Assembly: GCF_003391395.1 (NCBI RefSeq)
Contig: NZ_CP024190.1
Coordinates: 4,216,001 to 4,280,000 of the forward strand
Origin: Mycobacterium marinum
Lineage (GTDB): Bacteria; Actinomycetota; Actinomycetes; Mycobacteriales; Mycobacteriaceae
Reading direction: 5' to 3'
DNA length: 64,000 nucleotides
Below, piece after piece: positions 47,190 to 54,466 of this stretch. The notes under the pieces were generated by a model. The model made no database searches and was not told where the DNA came from. It was given only the letters and a program-made list of their open reading frames with translations. The translations under genes and the position numbers were made by a program. How positions within the stretch are numbered: position 1 is the stretch's first letter; the number at the start of each line of letters is the position of its first letter.

Positions 47190-47876
47190 ATGCTGACCCA
47201 GATACGACGCGACATCCAGGCCGCCAGACAGCGTGATCCGGCCCGGCCCACCACGCTGGAGGTCATCTTCTGCTACCCGGGCGTGCACGCGGTGTGGGGA
47301 CACCGGATCAGCCACTGGTTGTGGCGTCGTAACGCCCGTCTGGTGGCGCGCGCGCTGGGCGAGATCAATCGCATCCTGACCGGTGTCGATATCCACCCCG
47401 GGGCCGTACTCGGTGGCGGGCTGTTCATCGATCACGCGACCGGGGTTGTCATCGGTGAGACCGCAGAGGTGGGCGACGACGTCACGCTGTACCACGGTGT
47501 CACCCTCGGCGGCACCGGCACCGACGTCGGCAAACGCCATCCCACTCTCGGCGACCGAGTGATCATCGGCGCGGGCGCCAAGATCCTGGGCCCGATCAAG
47601 ATCGGCGACGACAGCCGCGTCGGCGCCAACTCCGTCGTCGTCAAAGAAGTCCCGTCGAGTGCGGTGGTGGTGGGGGTGCCCGGACAGGTCATCAGCCGCC
47701 AGGGGCCGTCTGGAGACGACGACTCGCTACTACCCGATCTGGTGGGGGTCAGCCTGCAGTCGCTGCTGACCAGGGTGGCCAGGTTGGAGGCGCAGGTCGA
47801 CGACCGCCCGCCCAACGCGCGGGTGATCCGGCCGCCGGAGGCCGGGGTGTGGCACGGCGAAGACTTCTCGATCTGA
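47190..47876 (+). CDS. cysE: Serine O-acetyltransferase CysE
   Basis: A 228-residue protein with an N-terminal helical region and a left-handed beta-helix of hexapeptide repeats (GVDIHPGAVLGGGLFIDHATGVVIGETAEVGDDV). The catalytic His/Asp are in the IDHATG and HGVTLGGTG segments. The C-terminal HGEDFSI ends in Ile, the residue that docks into the CysK active site. ATG 47190 matches the mycobacterial homologue; an in-frame GTG at 47184 would overlap the cysK1 stop. It belongs to the cysteine operon under the upstream polycysteine leader. Confidence 0.96.
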   Translation: MLTQIRRDIQAARQRDPARPTTLEVIFCYPGVHAVWGHRISHWLWRRNARLVARALGEINRILTGVDIHPGAVLGGGLFIDHATGVVIGETAEVGDDVTLYHGVTLGGTGTDVGKRHPTLGDRVIIGAGAKILGPIKIGDDSRVGANSVVVKEVPSSAVVVGVPGQVISRQGPSGDDDSLLPDLVGVSLQSLLTRVARLEAQVDDRPPNARVIRPPEAGVWHGEDFSI

Positions 47877-47886
47877 GGATTGGCCG

Positions 47887-48315
47887 ATGAGCACCACTTT
47901 GATAGCCGCCTCCGCGATCGTCGCGGCCCTGACCGGGGCATCGGCGATCGGGCTGACGGTCAATCGCCGCGCGGGAGTGTTGCGCGAAACCGGCCCCTCG
48001 ACCGACCGCGCGCACCAGGACACCTCGGATCTTGGCCTATCTGAAACCGGGCCCACCATCATGCACTTCAGCGCCAACTGGTGTGGGCCCTGCGCCGCGG
48101 TGCGCCGCGTGGTCAATCAGGTATGCGAGGAGCTACCCGATGTCGCACACGTGGAGGTCGACATCGACGCGAATCCGGTCGCGGCGAAACGGCTGTCTGT
48201 GCTCTCGTTACCCACTACCTTCATCTTCGACACCGACGGGCGGCAGCGATACCGCACCGCGGGTGTCCCGAAGGTAGCTGACCTGCGGGCAACGCTGATC
48301 CCCTTGCTCAGCTAA
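47887..48315 (+). CDS. Membrane-anchored thioredoxin-like protein
   Basis: A 142-residue protein with an N-terminal hydrophobic anchor (residues about 4-22) and a thioredoxin fold carrying the WCGPC active site (about residue 66) and the cis-Pro segment LSLPTTFIF. GAGG lies before the ATG. It starts 10 bp after cysE and is followed by a DUF4395 gene, a pair often found with thiol/sulfur functions. Whether the active site faces the cytosol or periplasm cannot be decided, because the anchor is short. Confidence 0.88.
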   Translation: MSTTLIAASAIVAALTGASAIGLTVNRRAGVLRETGPSTDRAHQDTSDLGLSETGPTIMHFSANWCGPCAAVRRVVNQVCEELPDVAHVEVDIDANPVAAKRLSVLSLPTTFIFDTDGRQRYRTAGVPKVADLRATLIPLLS

Positions 48316-48342
48316 CCGCCACCGTCGGACAGGAGCGGCCAG

Positions 48343-48795
48343 ATGCCCAGCCATCCAAGTCAAGTGGATGTACGAGGCCCGCGATTTGCCGCGTGGATCA
48401 CCACGATGGTCCTGATCCTCACCCTGGTCGTCTCCATCGCCAGCCCCCGGGCCGCAGCGGTGATCCTGGGCGTCCAGACCATGATCTTCGCCGTCACCGC
48501 GCTGCGGGGTCCACGGCGCAGCCCCTATGGATTCCTGTTCGCCAAACTCGCCGCTGCGCGACTTGGACCGGCGCGGGAACTCGAACCGGTGCCGCCACTG
48601 CGGTTCGCCCAATTGGTCGGACTGGTTTTCGCCGCCGCCGGCGTCGTCGGTTTTGCCCTCGGGGTACCGCTGTGGGGCGTCGTCGCGACCTCGTTGGCGT
48701 TGTTCGCGGCCTTCCTCAACGCGGCATTCGGTATCTGCCTGGGCTGCCAGCTCTACCCACTGGTCGCCCGCCTTCGCCGGGCACCCATTACCTGA
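48343..48795 (+). CDS. DUF4395 family membrane protein
   Basis: A 150-residue protein with four hydrophobic segments and the DUF4395 hallmarks: VDVRGPRFAAW near the N-terminus and the C-terminal LNAAFGICLGCQLYPL with its CxxC. The CxxC and the adjacent thioredoxin suggest a membrane redox role. The ATG is preceded by AGGAG. It is the last backbone gene before the prophage. Confidence 0.85.
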   Translation: MPSHPSQVDVRGPRFAAWITTMVLILTLVVSIASPRAAAVILGVQTMIFAVTALRGPRRSPYGFLFAKLAAARLGPARELEPVPPLRFAQLVGLVFAAAGVVGFALGVPLWGVVATSLALFAAFLNAAFGICLGCQLYPLVARLRRAPIT

Positions 48796-48880
48796 ACGGT
48801 GATTCTCGCAGCGGGTTAACGGGTAGCGGCGATGTCCGCGGAATGCCGGTCAATCGATCAAGCGACCCGTCTAACTATCT

Positions 48881-48918
48881 TGGCTCCCCCGGGAGGACTC
48901 GAACCTCCAACCCTTCGC
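48881..48918 (-). other. tRNA 3'-end fragment / prophage attachment core (attR-like)
   Basis: On the minus strand this reads as the 3' part of a tRNA gene: CGAAGGG, variable loop, T-arm GGAGG-TTCGAGT-CCTCC, acceptor strand CGGGGGA, discriminator G and encoded CCA. No matching TCCCCCG 5' acceptor or D-arm follows; phage DNA does. So this junction carries only the 3' remnant, and the complete tRNA should be rebuilt at the far junction. The anticodon is not present; the preserved part resembles actinobacterial tRNA-Asn, but that is a guess. Confidence 0.8.
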
Positions 48919-49142
48919 TCTAAGGTTTGTTGCGTGAGCTCAGATATCATTTGCCAGTTTGCTGGATAGTTCACAGTTGGCGCTAATTCCGTCCATGGGA
49001 TTGGCGAAACCGCTGGTCTTGAGGGAGGTTGCCGAGGGCAACAGTTAGACAACTGAAGGTATTAAATTACTAGCCTGTAATCCCCAGATTAGAGGTCTGG
49101 TCGCTTGTTGCCCAAACACCGCGGTTCTATCGTCAACTTGGG

Positions 49143-49157
49143 TTAACGCCGCGTTAA
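49143..49157. promoter_or_regulatory. Palindrome upstream of integrase
   Basis: TTAACG-CCG-CGTTAA is a perfect inverted repeat 26 bp before the integrase ATG. Two further inverted repeats, GTTGCC-GAG-GGCAAC (49028-49042) and CAGTT-AGAC-AACTG (49042-49055), lie between the attachment core and int. They are candidate sites for integrase arm binding, excisionase or a repressor. Confidence 0.45.
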
Positions 49158-49183
49158 TTTCTGATAGGAGGTTTAGCGCCGCC

Positions 49184-50059
49184 ATGAGCCTCACACACGC
49201 TCTTTCATTCTCCCTGCCGGACGCGTGGGACACGGCCATTGATGGCTGGTTGACATGGCTGATCGCCGCCGGAACGTCACCGGCGACGAGGCGCACGCGG
49301 CGTGCCCATATTCGTTCTGTTGCACGCGAACTCGCAACAGACACACCCGCTGACGTCACCGCTCTACACCTGCTCGCCATCCTGGGCAGGCCCGAGTCCT
49401 CGACTGAATACCGGCGCAGCCTGCGGGCCAGCCTCGCATCGTTCTACCGCTGGTGTCTCGACAACAAGATCGTCAGCGACGACCCGACAACCGGCCTGCC
49501 GGTTGTCAGGGCCGCCGCCAGCGCCCCGCGGCCGGCGACCGACGAAATTTGGTGCCACATATTAGAAAGCGCCGATTCCCGTACGCTACTCATGGCCCGC
49601 CTCGCCTGCGAAGCAGGCCTGCGGCGCGCCGAGGTGGCCCAGGTGCACACCAATGACCTGATCCAGGCCAACGGCGGCGCCCAGCTCATCGTCCACGGCA
49701 AGGGTGGAAAACAGCGGGTGGTACCGATTACCCCCTCTCTCGCGGCCGGCATCACGAGTGCCTGTCCGACGGGTGGATTTCTCTTTCCCGGCAAGATCAA
49801 CGGCCATATCAGCCCCGACCGTGTCGGGCACCTCGTGAGCAAGGCAATGCCGGCGGGCTGGTCGATGCATAAGCTCAGGCATCGGTATGCGACGCGAGGC
49901 TATGCGGGTACAAGGAACCTCCGCGCCGTCCAGGAGGCGCTCGGGCACGCCAGTGTGGCCACGACTCAGCGGTACACCGCGGTCGCAGCAGACGAGATCA
50001 GGTCGGTGAGTGAAGCAGCGGCGTGGCATCATCCATTGGGGAGGGTTTCGTCACTGTGA
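49184..50059 (+). CDS. int: Phage tyrosine integrase
   Basis: A 291-residue tyrosine recombinase. The N-terminal SAM-like core-binding domain (about 10-95) is followed by a catalytic domain with Arg (CEAGLRRAEVAQVH), Lys (GKGGKQRVV), His-x-x-Arg (MHKLRHRYATRG), His (ALGHASVATTQ) and nucleophilic Tyr (RYTAV). All catalytic residues are present. It is rather short, without an obvious arm-binding extension. Its start faces the attachment core, with AGGAGG about 12 bases before the ATG. Confidence 0.95.
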   Translation: MSLTHALSFSLPDAWDTAIDGWLTWLIAAGTSPATRRTRRAHIRSVARELATDTPADVTALHLLAILGRPESSTEYRRSLRASLASFYRWCLDNKIVSDDPTTGLPVVRAAASAPRPATDEIWCHILESADSRTLLMARLACEAGLRRAEVAQVHTNDLIQANGGAQLIVHGKGGKQRVVPITPSLAAGITSACPTGGFLFPGKINGHISPDRVGHLVSKAMPAGWSMHKLRHRYATRGYAGTRNLRAVQEALGHASVATTQRYTAVAADEIRSVSEAAAWHHPLGRVSSL

Positions 50060-50134
50060 CACCCGAGAGCCAGAAACCGGCGTAACGTGTTGTCGTGCCG
50101 GGGGCACAGGTAGAACTACATATTGCACGAACGG

Positions 50135-50158
50135 GTGGACCCTACGGTGGACCCTACG
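50135..50158 (+). repeat. Tandem 12-bp direct repeat
   Basis: Two perfect adjacent copies of GTGGACCCTACG between int and the DUF732 gene. They could bind a phage regulator; function is unknown. Confidence 0.7.
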
Positions 50159-50213
50159 TGGGGCGCGGGTGAGGCGTTGCCCGTACCCACGCAGTCGCCT
50201 TAAGCTATTGCTC

Positions 50214-50756
50214 ATGGCCGACCAAGATGCGGCAAGCGATACTTCCGCAGCGTGCGGTGAAGATTACGAGACGGCGATTGTGCCGGACGTGACGCGCACC
50301 GATGCAATTGGATTGGCATGGTCTGACGAGGTCGAACCGTTGGCCGAATCATCTGGACGCCGACAGGGGTTAATGGTGACCGTTGCGGCTCTTATTGTGT
50401 TTGCAGTTGCAGCGGGGATTTTTGGGTATGTTTCCCTGGGTGGACACGGGTCGCCGCCAAGCGTTGGCCGGGATCGTGTCGACTCGCCGACGCCGGTAAC
50501 GCCAGCGCGGGTGGATGACGATCGCTACCTGAGTAGAATCGGGAATAGCGGGATGGGAATCGTCATCCGTAATCGGGAGCAGGCCATAGCGGCGGCCCAT
50601 GTGTATTGTGGCGCCTTGGCCAACGGGGCCTCGCTGGCCGATGTTATCCAGACGATTATGCGTGCGAATGACCTTGGGGAGTTCAAGTCCAGGTTTATTC
50701 TTGGTGCGACGATAGACGTGTACTGTCCCCAGTATGTCGGTGTCCTTCAGAAATAG
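50214..50756 (+). CDS. DUF732-domain single-pass membrane protein carried by the prophage
   Basis: A 180-residue protein. Residues 1-55 are acidic and cytoplasmic, one membrane helix follows (GLMVTVAALIVFAVAAGIFGYVSL), then a Pro/Ser-rich linker and a C-terminal DUF732 domain (DDRYLSRIGNSG, AAHVYCGALANGASLADVI, IDVYCPQY with the paired cysteines). DUF732 proteins are typical secreted or anchored mycobacterial proteins of unknown function. Its place beside int, outside the structural operon, is where lysogenic-conversion cargo is often found. The ATG was chosen at the start of clear coding sequence; the ribosome site is weak. Confidence 0.8.
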   Translation: MADQDAASDTSAACGEDYETAIVPDVTRTDAIGLAWSDEVEPLAESSGRRQGLMVTVAALIVFAVAAGIFGYVSLGGHGSPPSVGRDRVDSPTPVTPARVDDDRYLSRIGNSGMGIVIRNREQAIAAAHVYCGALANGASLADVIQTIMRANDLGEFKSRFILGATIDVYCPQYVGVLQK

Positions 50757-50767
50757 GAAGGTGCCGG

Positions 50768-50863
50768 ATGAGCGTCGAGGATTCGTGGGAGGCGCGCATG
50801 GCCGGTCGCGCACGCGAGCGCCGGGCACAAGACGATGCGGCCCATACGCCTGGCCGCCGATGA
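50768..50863 (+). CDS. Small prophage ORF, possible 5' part of a split gene
   Basis: 31 codons (MSVEDSWEARMAGRARERRAQ...) with AGGAAGG six bases upstream of the ATG. The basic/acidic helical N-terminus is typical of the start of small phage zinc-ribbon proteins, whose remainder here lies in another frame (next entry). Confidence 0.4.
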   Translation: MSVEDSWEARMAGRARERRAQDDAAHTPGRR

Positions 50864-51113
50864 GGCCGCGCGCGCGGCTTTTGAGTCAACGGCGCAGCGA
50901 CCATGGCTCAATGGTTGGACACGTGAAAGCGTGAACACGGTGCGGATGGGCACCGGCATGCATTGCGTGTGCTGCGGCCGATGCACCGGCGTGGTGTGCA
51001 CAGCAGTGATGTCCGACTGGGAACCGCCAGGACCGAAGCCAGTGTGGCCATTCGAGCCAACAGACTGCCCACTATGCACCGGGAGGATTGATGACGCGCG
51101 ACGAGGCCATTGA
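50835..51113 (+). CDS. Small prophage protein with zinc-ribbon-like cysteines
   Basis: A 92-codon frame whose C-terminal half carries CVCCGRCTG and later DCPLCTG, a four-cysteine metal-binding pattern, with a VMSDWEPPG segment between. No ribosome site precedes its ATG, which is internal to the previous small frame. The likely explanations are a +1 frameshift joining the two, or an internal start (for example ATG 50945). Confidence 0.5.
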   Translation: MRPIRLAADEAARAAFESTAQRPWLNGWTRESVNTVRMGTGMHCVCCGRCTGVVCTAVMSDWEPPGPKPVWPFEPTDCPLCTGRIDDARRGH

Positions 51114-51258
51114 GCACGTTTGGCAGTTATCTAGGTCGGTCGCGGGCGAATTCTGCTGCGGCAATAAGGAACGCGAGGAATTGGAACGGGAGACTAGCGA
51201 GGCGTTGGCCGCGCTAATGGGCCCGGAAACGCCGGAAGCCCCCCGGCTGACCTGTTGA
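51091..51258 (+). CDS. Small prophage protein (55 aa)
   Basis: MTRDEAIEHVWQLSRSVAG..., helical and Glu-rich, with a CC pair (EFCCGNK) and a terminal Cys. Strong GGGAGG before the ATG and a 23-bp overlap with the previous frame support it. No family recognised. Confidence 0.6.
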   Translation: MTRDEAIEHVWQLSRSVAGEFCCGNKEREELERETSEALAALMGPETPEAPRLTC

Positions 51259-51294
51259 GGCCGCCGGGGGCGGAGAAAAAACTAAGGAGAGGCA

Positions 51295-51627
51295 ATGCCT
51301 GATCCGAACTTCGAGACCGTGCCAGATATCAGCTTCATCGCGGACGTGGTGGCCACCGGGGGTGGCGTCGACTTCGTTGGACAGATGACGACCGACGGGA
51401 AGACCCGCGGCGCGCGCCTACGAAACGACACCCGCTGTGTGACGTGCGGTCGGGGATTCGCCAAGGGCGACTACGCCGAGATCCGGCTGGCGCCCAATTG
51501 GGATGATGCGACGTTTGCGCACCACGGTTGCGGGTTTCCTCCCCCGCCGATCGAGCCGACGGGGAGGGGCTTCGGATTTGGGGTGCGCAACGATGGGGCG
51601 CCGATCAACCTGAGTCATCACATCTAG
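51295..51627 (+). CDS. Hypothetical prophage protein with treble-clef-like motif
   Basis: A 110-residue product with CVTCGRGFAKGDYAEI...HHGCGF, a Cys/His set that could bind zinc. AAGGAGAGG precedes the ATG. It is the last rightward gene before the convergent lysis operon. Confidence 0.7.
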   Translation: MPDPNFETVPDISFIADVVATGGGVDFVGQMTTDGKTRGARLRNDTRCVTCGRGFAKGDYAEIRLAPNWDDATFAHHGCGFPPPPIEPTGRGFGFGVRNDGAPINLSHHI

Positions 51628-51641
51628 CGGTGCATCCTGGC

Positions 51642-51932
51642 CTAAACGTTCCATCCCGCCGATAAGAGCCCCTGGGCTTTCCGCAAGGTAGGCGGGATGG
51701 TCGCTTTTATTCGCCTGAGCCCAACAAACATCCAATGCACGATGTCGACCCGTTCGGGCAGCTTATTCGCCACATGCAGGTACAGCACCAGCAAGCCCAC
51801 TTCGGTCGCCGCGCGCCGACGAATCAGATAGTCGTCGCAGGCCTCGGATATCGTCTGCCCCGGCGGCGCCAGGAAATCCCACACACCCACGCCGGCGGCC
51901 AGCGCCAGGCAGGCATAGTCGCGGGGCTGCAT
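51642..51932 (-). CDS. Small phage membrane protein
   Basis: A 96-residue product with a hydrophobic N-terminal segment (YACLALAAGVGVWDFLA) and a second one (VGLLVLYLHVAN). It is the last gene of the leftward late operon, starting on the stop of the preceding gene (TGATG). It resembles small membrane proteins found near mycobacteriophage lysis cassettes; a lysis role is possible but unproven. Confidence 0.7.
   Translation of the reverse strand: MQPRDYACLALAAGVGVWDFLAPPGQTISEACDDYLIRRRAATEVGLLVLYLHVANKLPERVDIVHWMFVGLRRIKATIPPTLRKAQGLLSAGWNV
51651..51700. terminator. Nested hairpin at the convergence of prophage operons
   Basis: CCATCCCGCC pairs perfectly with GGCGGGATGG (10 bp), enclosing a smaller AGCCC-CT-GGGCT hairpin. 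On the plus strand it is followed by TCGCTTTTATT. It overlaps the C-terminal codons of the leftward membrane protein gene. Confidence 0.5.
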
Positions 51933-52177
51933 CAGGGCCCCGAGTCGGCGAGGTAGTCACCGCAGCCGCAGCGACATCCGAGTCGGTCATAAGTCGCGCC
52001 TGGACGGGTGGTTGAGATGCAATTGACCAGACCGGCCGGGATCGGATACAGCGGCGCCCGGGGTTTCAGCGGCACCGACATGACGACCGGCTGATGATCG
52101 GCATGCGGGCAGCCACAGACGCAATCCGGCTCGATGGCGCCGGCGAAGGCAATTATCAACCTAGAAAATTGGGCCAC
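51932..52177 (-). CDS. Hypothetical phage protein with cysteine clusters
   Basis: An 81-residue product carrying CVCGCPHADH and GCRCGCGDY, which looks like a small zinc-binding domain. It overlaps the end of the DUF2746 gene by 22 bp in the same leftward operon. No function can be assigned. Confidence 0.65.
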   Translation of the reverse strand: MAQFSRLIIAFAGAIEPDCVCGCPHADHQPVVMSVPLKPRAPLYPIPAGLVNCISTTRPGATYDRLGCRCGCGDYLADSGP

Positions 52178-52524
52178 AGCCTTGGCCTCCTGCGCTTGAG
52201 CTGGTCGACGTCGCTACGCAGCTCCCCTATCGCACGATCAGTGCGTTCGGAGTGGCTACTGTGCTTCTGGTCGATCTGCGTGAGGAGCCCGTGCATTACG
52301 TCGAGCTGATCGCGCAAGTTTTTGTCGCCGTGCTGGTTGGTTACCTGGCGATCGACCTTCTCGGCGACGCCGCGGACGCTGGCGATTTCGGCGCGCTGCT
52401 TGAGATAGATACCGACCAGAACGCCGAGGGTGGTGACAAGGGAAATAGCGACCGCTGTCCAACTCTCACCACTGGGCGCCGCCGCCTCGGTGGCGACATG
52501 CCCAACGGTGCCGACCGGCATCAC
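52156..52524 (-). CDS. DUF2746 phage membrane protein (holin/spanin-like position)
   Basis: A 122-residue protein with one N-terminal membrane helix (AVAISLVTTLGVLVGIYL) followed by a long charged coiled-coil segment (about 40-115), the layout of DUF2746 proteins in mycobacteriophage lysis cassettes. It overlaps the holin-like gene. It probably contributes to lysis; a spanin-like role is inferred only from topology. Confidence 0.8.
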   Translation of the reverse strand: MMPVGTVGHVATEAAAPSGESWTAVAISLVTTLGVLVGIYLKQRAEIASVRGVAEKVDRQVTNQHGDKNLRDQLDVMHGLLTQIDQKHSSHSERTDRAIGELRSDVDQLKRRRPRLWPNFLG

Positions 52525-52958
52525 TTCGCCTCACCACCCGGCTGGGTTGCTGTGATCACCGCATCCAACACCTGCTGACCAAGCTGTCCCATCGGACGTT
52601 GCCACACCGCATCAGCCACCACAGCCGGCGGCACCGGGAGTACGGCGCCCAGATTGCCCACCGCGTCCTTGACCCGCTGAATGCTGTCAACGGCCTGCTG
52701 GGTCAGCTTCTCGTGCGCCTCGGAAGTTTTGGCCACCACATCCTGCACGGATGCGACGGCCTTGTCGTTGGCCGTGGGTTTCTTCGCTGGCGTGAGCAGT
52801 GCGCCGGCCGACATAAGCCCAGTGCCTACCAGGGTCAGCCACTGCCCGAGGTCGAGCGCCGCCAGGTCCGCCCCCTGTCCGCCGGTGGCGGCGGCGCCGG
52901 CCGCGCCGAGCACCCCGGCCACCGCGGCGCGAATCAGTGTTCCCATATCGTATTTCAC
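52521..52958 (-). CDS. Holin-like protein
   Basis: A 145-residue product starting at a GTG that overlaps the lysA stop (GTGA), with GGAG upstream. It has a hydrophobic Gly/Ala-rich N-terminus (IRAAVAGVLGAAGAAAT), a second segment (WLTLVGTGLMSAGALL) and an amphipathic C-terminal region. Position and topology are those of mycobacteriophage holins. Confidence 0.75.
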   Translation of the reverse strand: MKYDMGTLIRAAVAGVLGAAGAAATGGQGADLAALDLGQWLTLVGTGLMSAGALLTPAKKPTANDKAVASVQDVVAKTSEAHEKLTQQAVDSIQRVKDAVGNLGAVLPVPPAVVADAVWQRPMGQLGQQVLDAVITATQPGGEAK

Positions 52959-54334
52959 TGTCCGGCTCCGTTCTGCGCGAGGAACGCGCGCATCATGTCG
53001 GGGTGGGACTCGCTGAGTTCGGCGATCAGATTGCGGGCCCGGGCGACGACGTTGGAATCGGTGTCGACCCCCTGACCGTTGGCGGTGCGCGCCACCCGCG
53101 CGATTTCCGCGAAGTCCCCCAACCGGGCGGCAGCCTCGACATAGAGCGGGTGAACCATGCCGTCGATGTTTCGGACCAGTTGACCGACCGTCCATCGCGC
53201 CCCCTCACCAGGCGTGGCGTAAATCGACTGCGACGCATAAAGTTTGGTATTGCTCAACTCGTCATCCCCTTCCGTCAATGCCAGTAACCGATCCCCCATG
53301 CCAAGGGCACGGTTGTAGCGTTCCCGGCGGTCAGCCAACCCGTTGGTGCCGCCGTTGATGCGCCGCGTCACCGTCTCCAGGTCGCGGCGGTCGGCCAGCG
53401 CGTTGATGTCCGGGCGGGCCACCACCCAATACCAGGCCGCCCCCAAGCCCGCATACTCGTCGGCCGCCAACCGTTCCGGGTGATCAACGAAATAGGTCGA
53501 GGTCGGGACTAGGCCCTTACTGTGCGCCCATAGTGATAGCCGGGTGTAGTTCGATCGGCCGGTGATCTGGATCCAGGAACGGCCCTTGAACCGGACGCCG
53601 TCCCCGGGCTGCGTGTTACCCAGGTCGGCCCGGCCTTCGTAGGCGGCCCCGCTGGCGATCTCCTCGGTGTAGTAAAGGCCGCCGGACTCGTGCCCGATCT
53701 GCGCGCACCACATGGCGATCCGGTCGACCGTGGCGCATTCGCAGGCCCGCAGCGACTCGACCACCGCGGGCAGCAGCTGGCCGTATCGCTCGAGGCTGAG
53801 CCTGGCGCCCATGACCTCCGATAGCACCTGGACGGAGTCGGCGCTGCCCGGCGATTCCGTTCGGCGGAAAGTCGAGAATCCATCGGCCCGAATCTTTCGC
53901 GCTATGAAATCCCCCACCTTGGCGTTGCCGAAAGTGTCATACCCCATTTGCCAATGCATTTCGTCTATTGGGTCGGTCCAGTCGCCGCCCCAATAGATCG
54001 TGCCCTCATAGAAGCTCAGTAGTTCACGGATTGTGCCCATCTGATCTGGGGTGAAAGTTCCGCGGACCTTGAAAGGGTGAGTATTCCAGTTCAGGTCCAT
54101 CGCTGTGCCGTTGAGATGGTTGGACGTGGGCACCGAGTTCGTTGGAGTCCACGAGGCTGAATCCGGGTCACGCAACGGCTCAACGTAGGTGTTGAAGTCA
54201 GCCGCGAATGCCCGCATGATCACCAAAGGCCATCCCTTGAGAAGCTGAAGGGTGACATCGGCACCCGGAATGCCTACCCACTCAGTCGCGGATGGATCGG
54301 CCTTCGCGGGCTCCCAACCGTTTTCGCTGGGCAA
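52955..54334 (-). CDS. lysA: Endolysin LysA (peptidase M15 + GH19-like muramidase)
   Basis: A 459-residue modular endolysin. Residues about 30-145 form a D-Ala-D-Ala carboxypeptidase/L-Ala-D-Glu peptidase domain (SNHLNGTAMDLNWN with zinc His and Asp; DEMHWQMG with the second His). Residues about 165-355 form a GH19/lysozyme-like domain (AQIGHESGGLYYTEEI, GRSWIQITGRSNY, ITRRINGGTNG-type end). The C-terminal 100 residues probably bind the cell wall. It cleaves both peptide and glycan parts of peptidoglycan. No LysB mycolyl-arabinogalactan esterase is adjacent. Confidence 0.93.
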   Translation of the reverse strand: MPSENGWEPAKADPSATEWVGIPGADVTLQLLKGWPLVIMRAFAADFNTYVEPLRDPDSASWTPTNSVPTSNHLNGTAMDLNWNTHPFKVRGTFTPDQMGTIRELLSFYEGTIYWGGDWTDPIDEMHWQMGYDTFGNAKVGDFIARKIRADGFSTFRRTESPGSADSVQVLSEVMGARLSLERYGQLLPAVVESLRACECATVDRIAMWCAQIGHESGGLYYTEEIASGAAYEGRADLGNTQPGDGVRFKGRSWIQITGRSNYTRLSLWAHSKGLVPTSTYFVDHPERLAADEYAGLGAAWYWVVARPDINALADRRDLETVTRRINGGTNGLADRRERYNRALGMGDRLLALTEGDDELSNTKLYASQSIYATPGEGARWTVGQLVRNIDGMVHPLYVEAAARLGDFAEIARVARTANGQGVDTDSNVVARARNLIAELSESHPDMMRAFLAQNGAGQ

Positions 54335-54337
54335 GGC

Positions 54338-54466
54338 CTACACTCCAAGCGCCCCGGCGAGCTGCGCCACCAGCCAGTTGTCCACCTCACCCGGAATCAG
54401 GTCGGGGTGAGATTGCAGGTATTTGATGACCAGCTTCAAAACGAACTTCAGGACGCGTGCTCTCAT
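54338..54466 (-). CDS. Small phage protein (42 aa)
   Basis: MRARVLKFVLKLVIKYLQSH..., a basic amphipathic helix followed by a hydrophobic end (NWLVAQLAGALGV). Its ATG overlaps the previous stop (ATGA) and it ends 3 bp before lysA. AAAGGG precedes the start. A small membrane-active protein is possible. Confidence 0.65.
   Translation of the reverse strand: MRARVLKFVLKLVIKYLQSHPDLIPGEVDNWLVAQLAGALGV

Noticed and set aside
48393..48923. Long plus-strand frame overlapping DUF4395 and ending in RTRTSNPSL
   Set aside because: Out of frame with DUF4395; the ending is the well-known false translation of a reverse-strand tRNA 3' end.
48881..48960. Complete tRNA gene at the prophage junction
   Set aside because: Only the T-arm and 3' acceptor are present; no D-arm, canonical anticodon loop or 5' acceptor follows on the minus strand.
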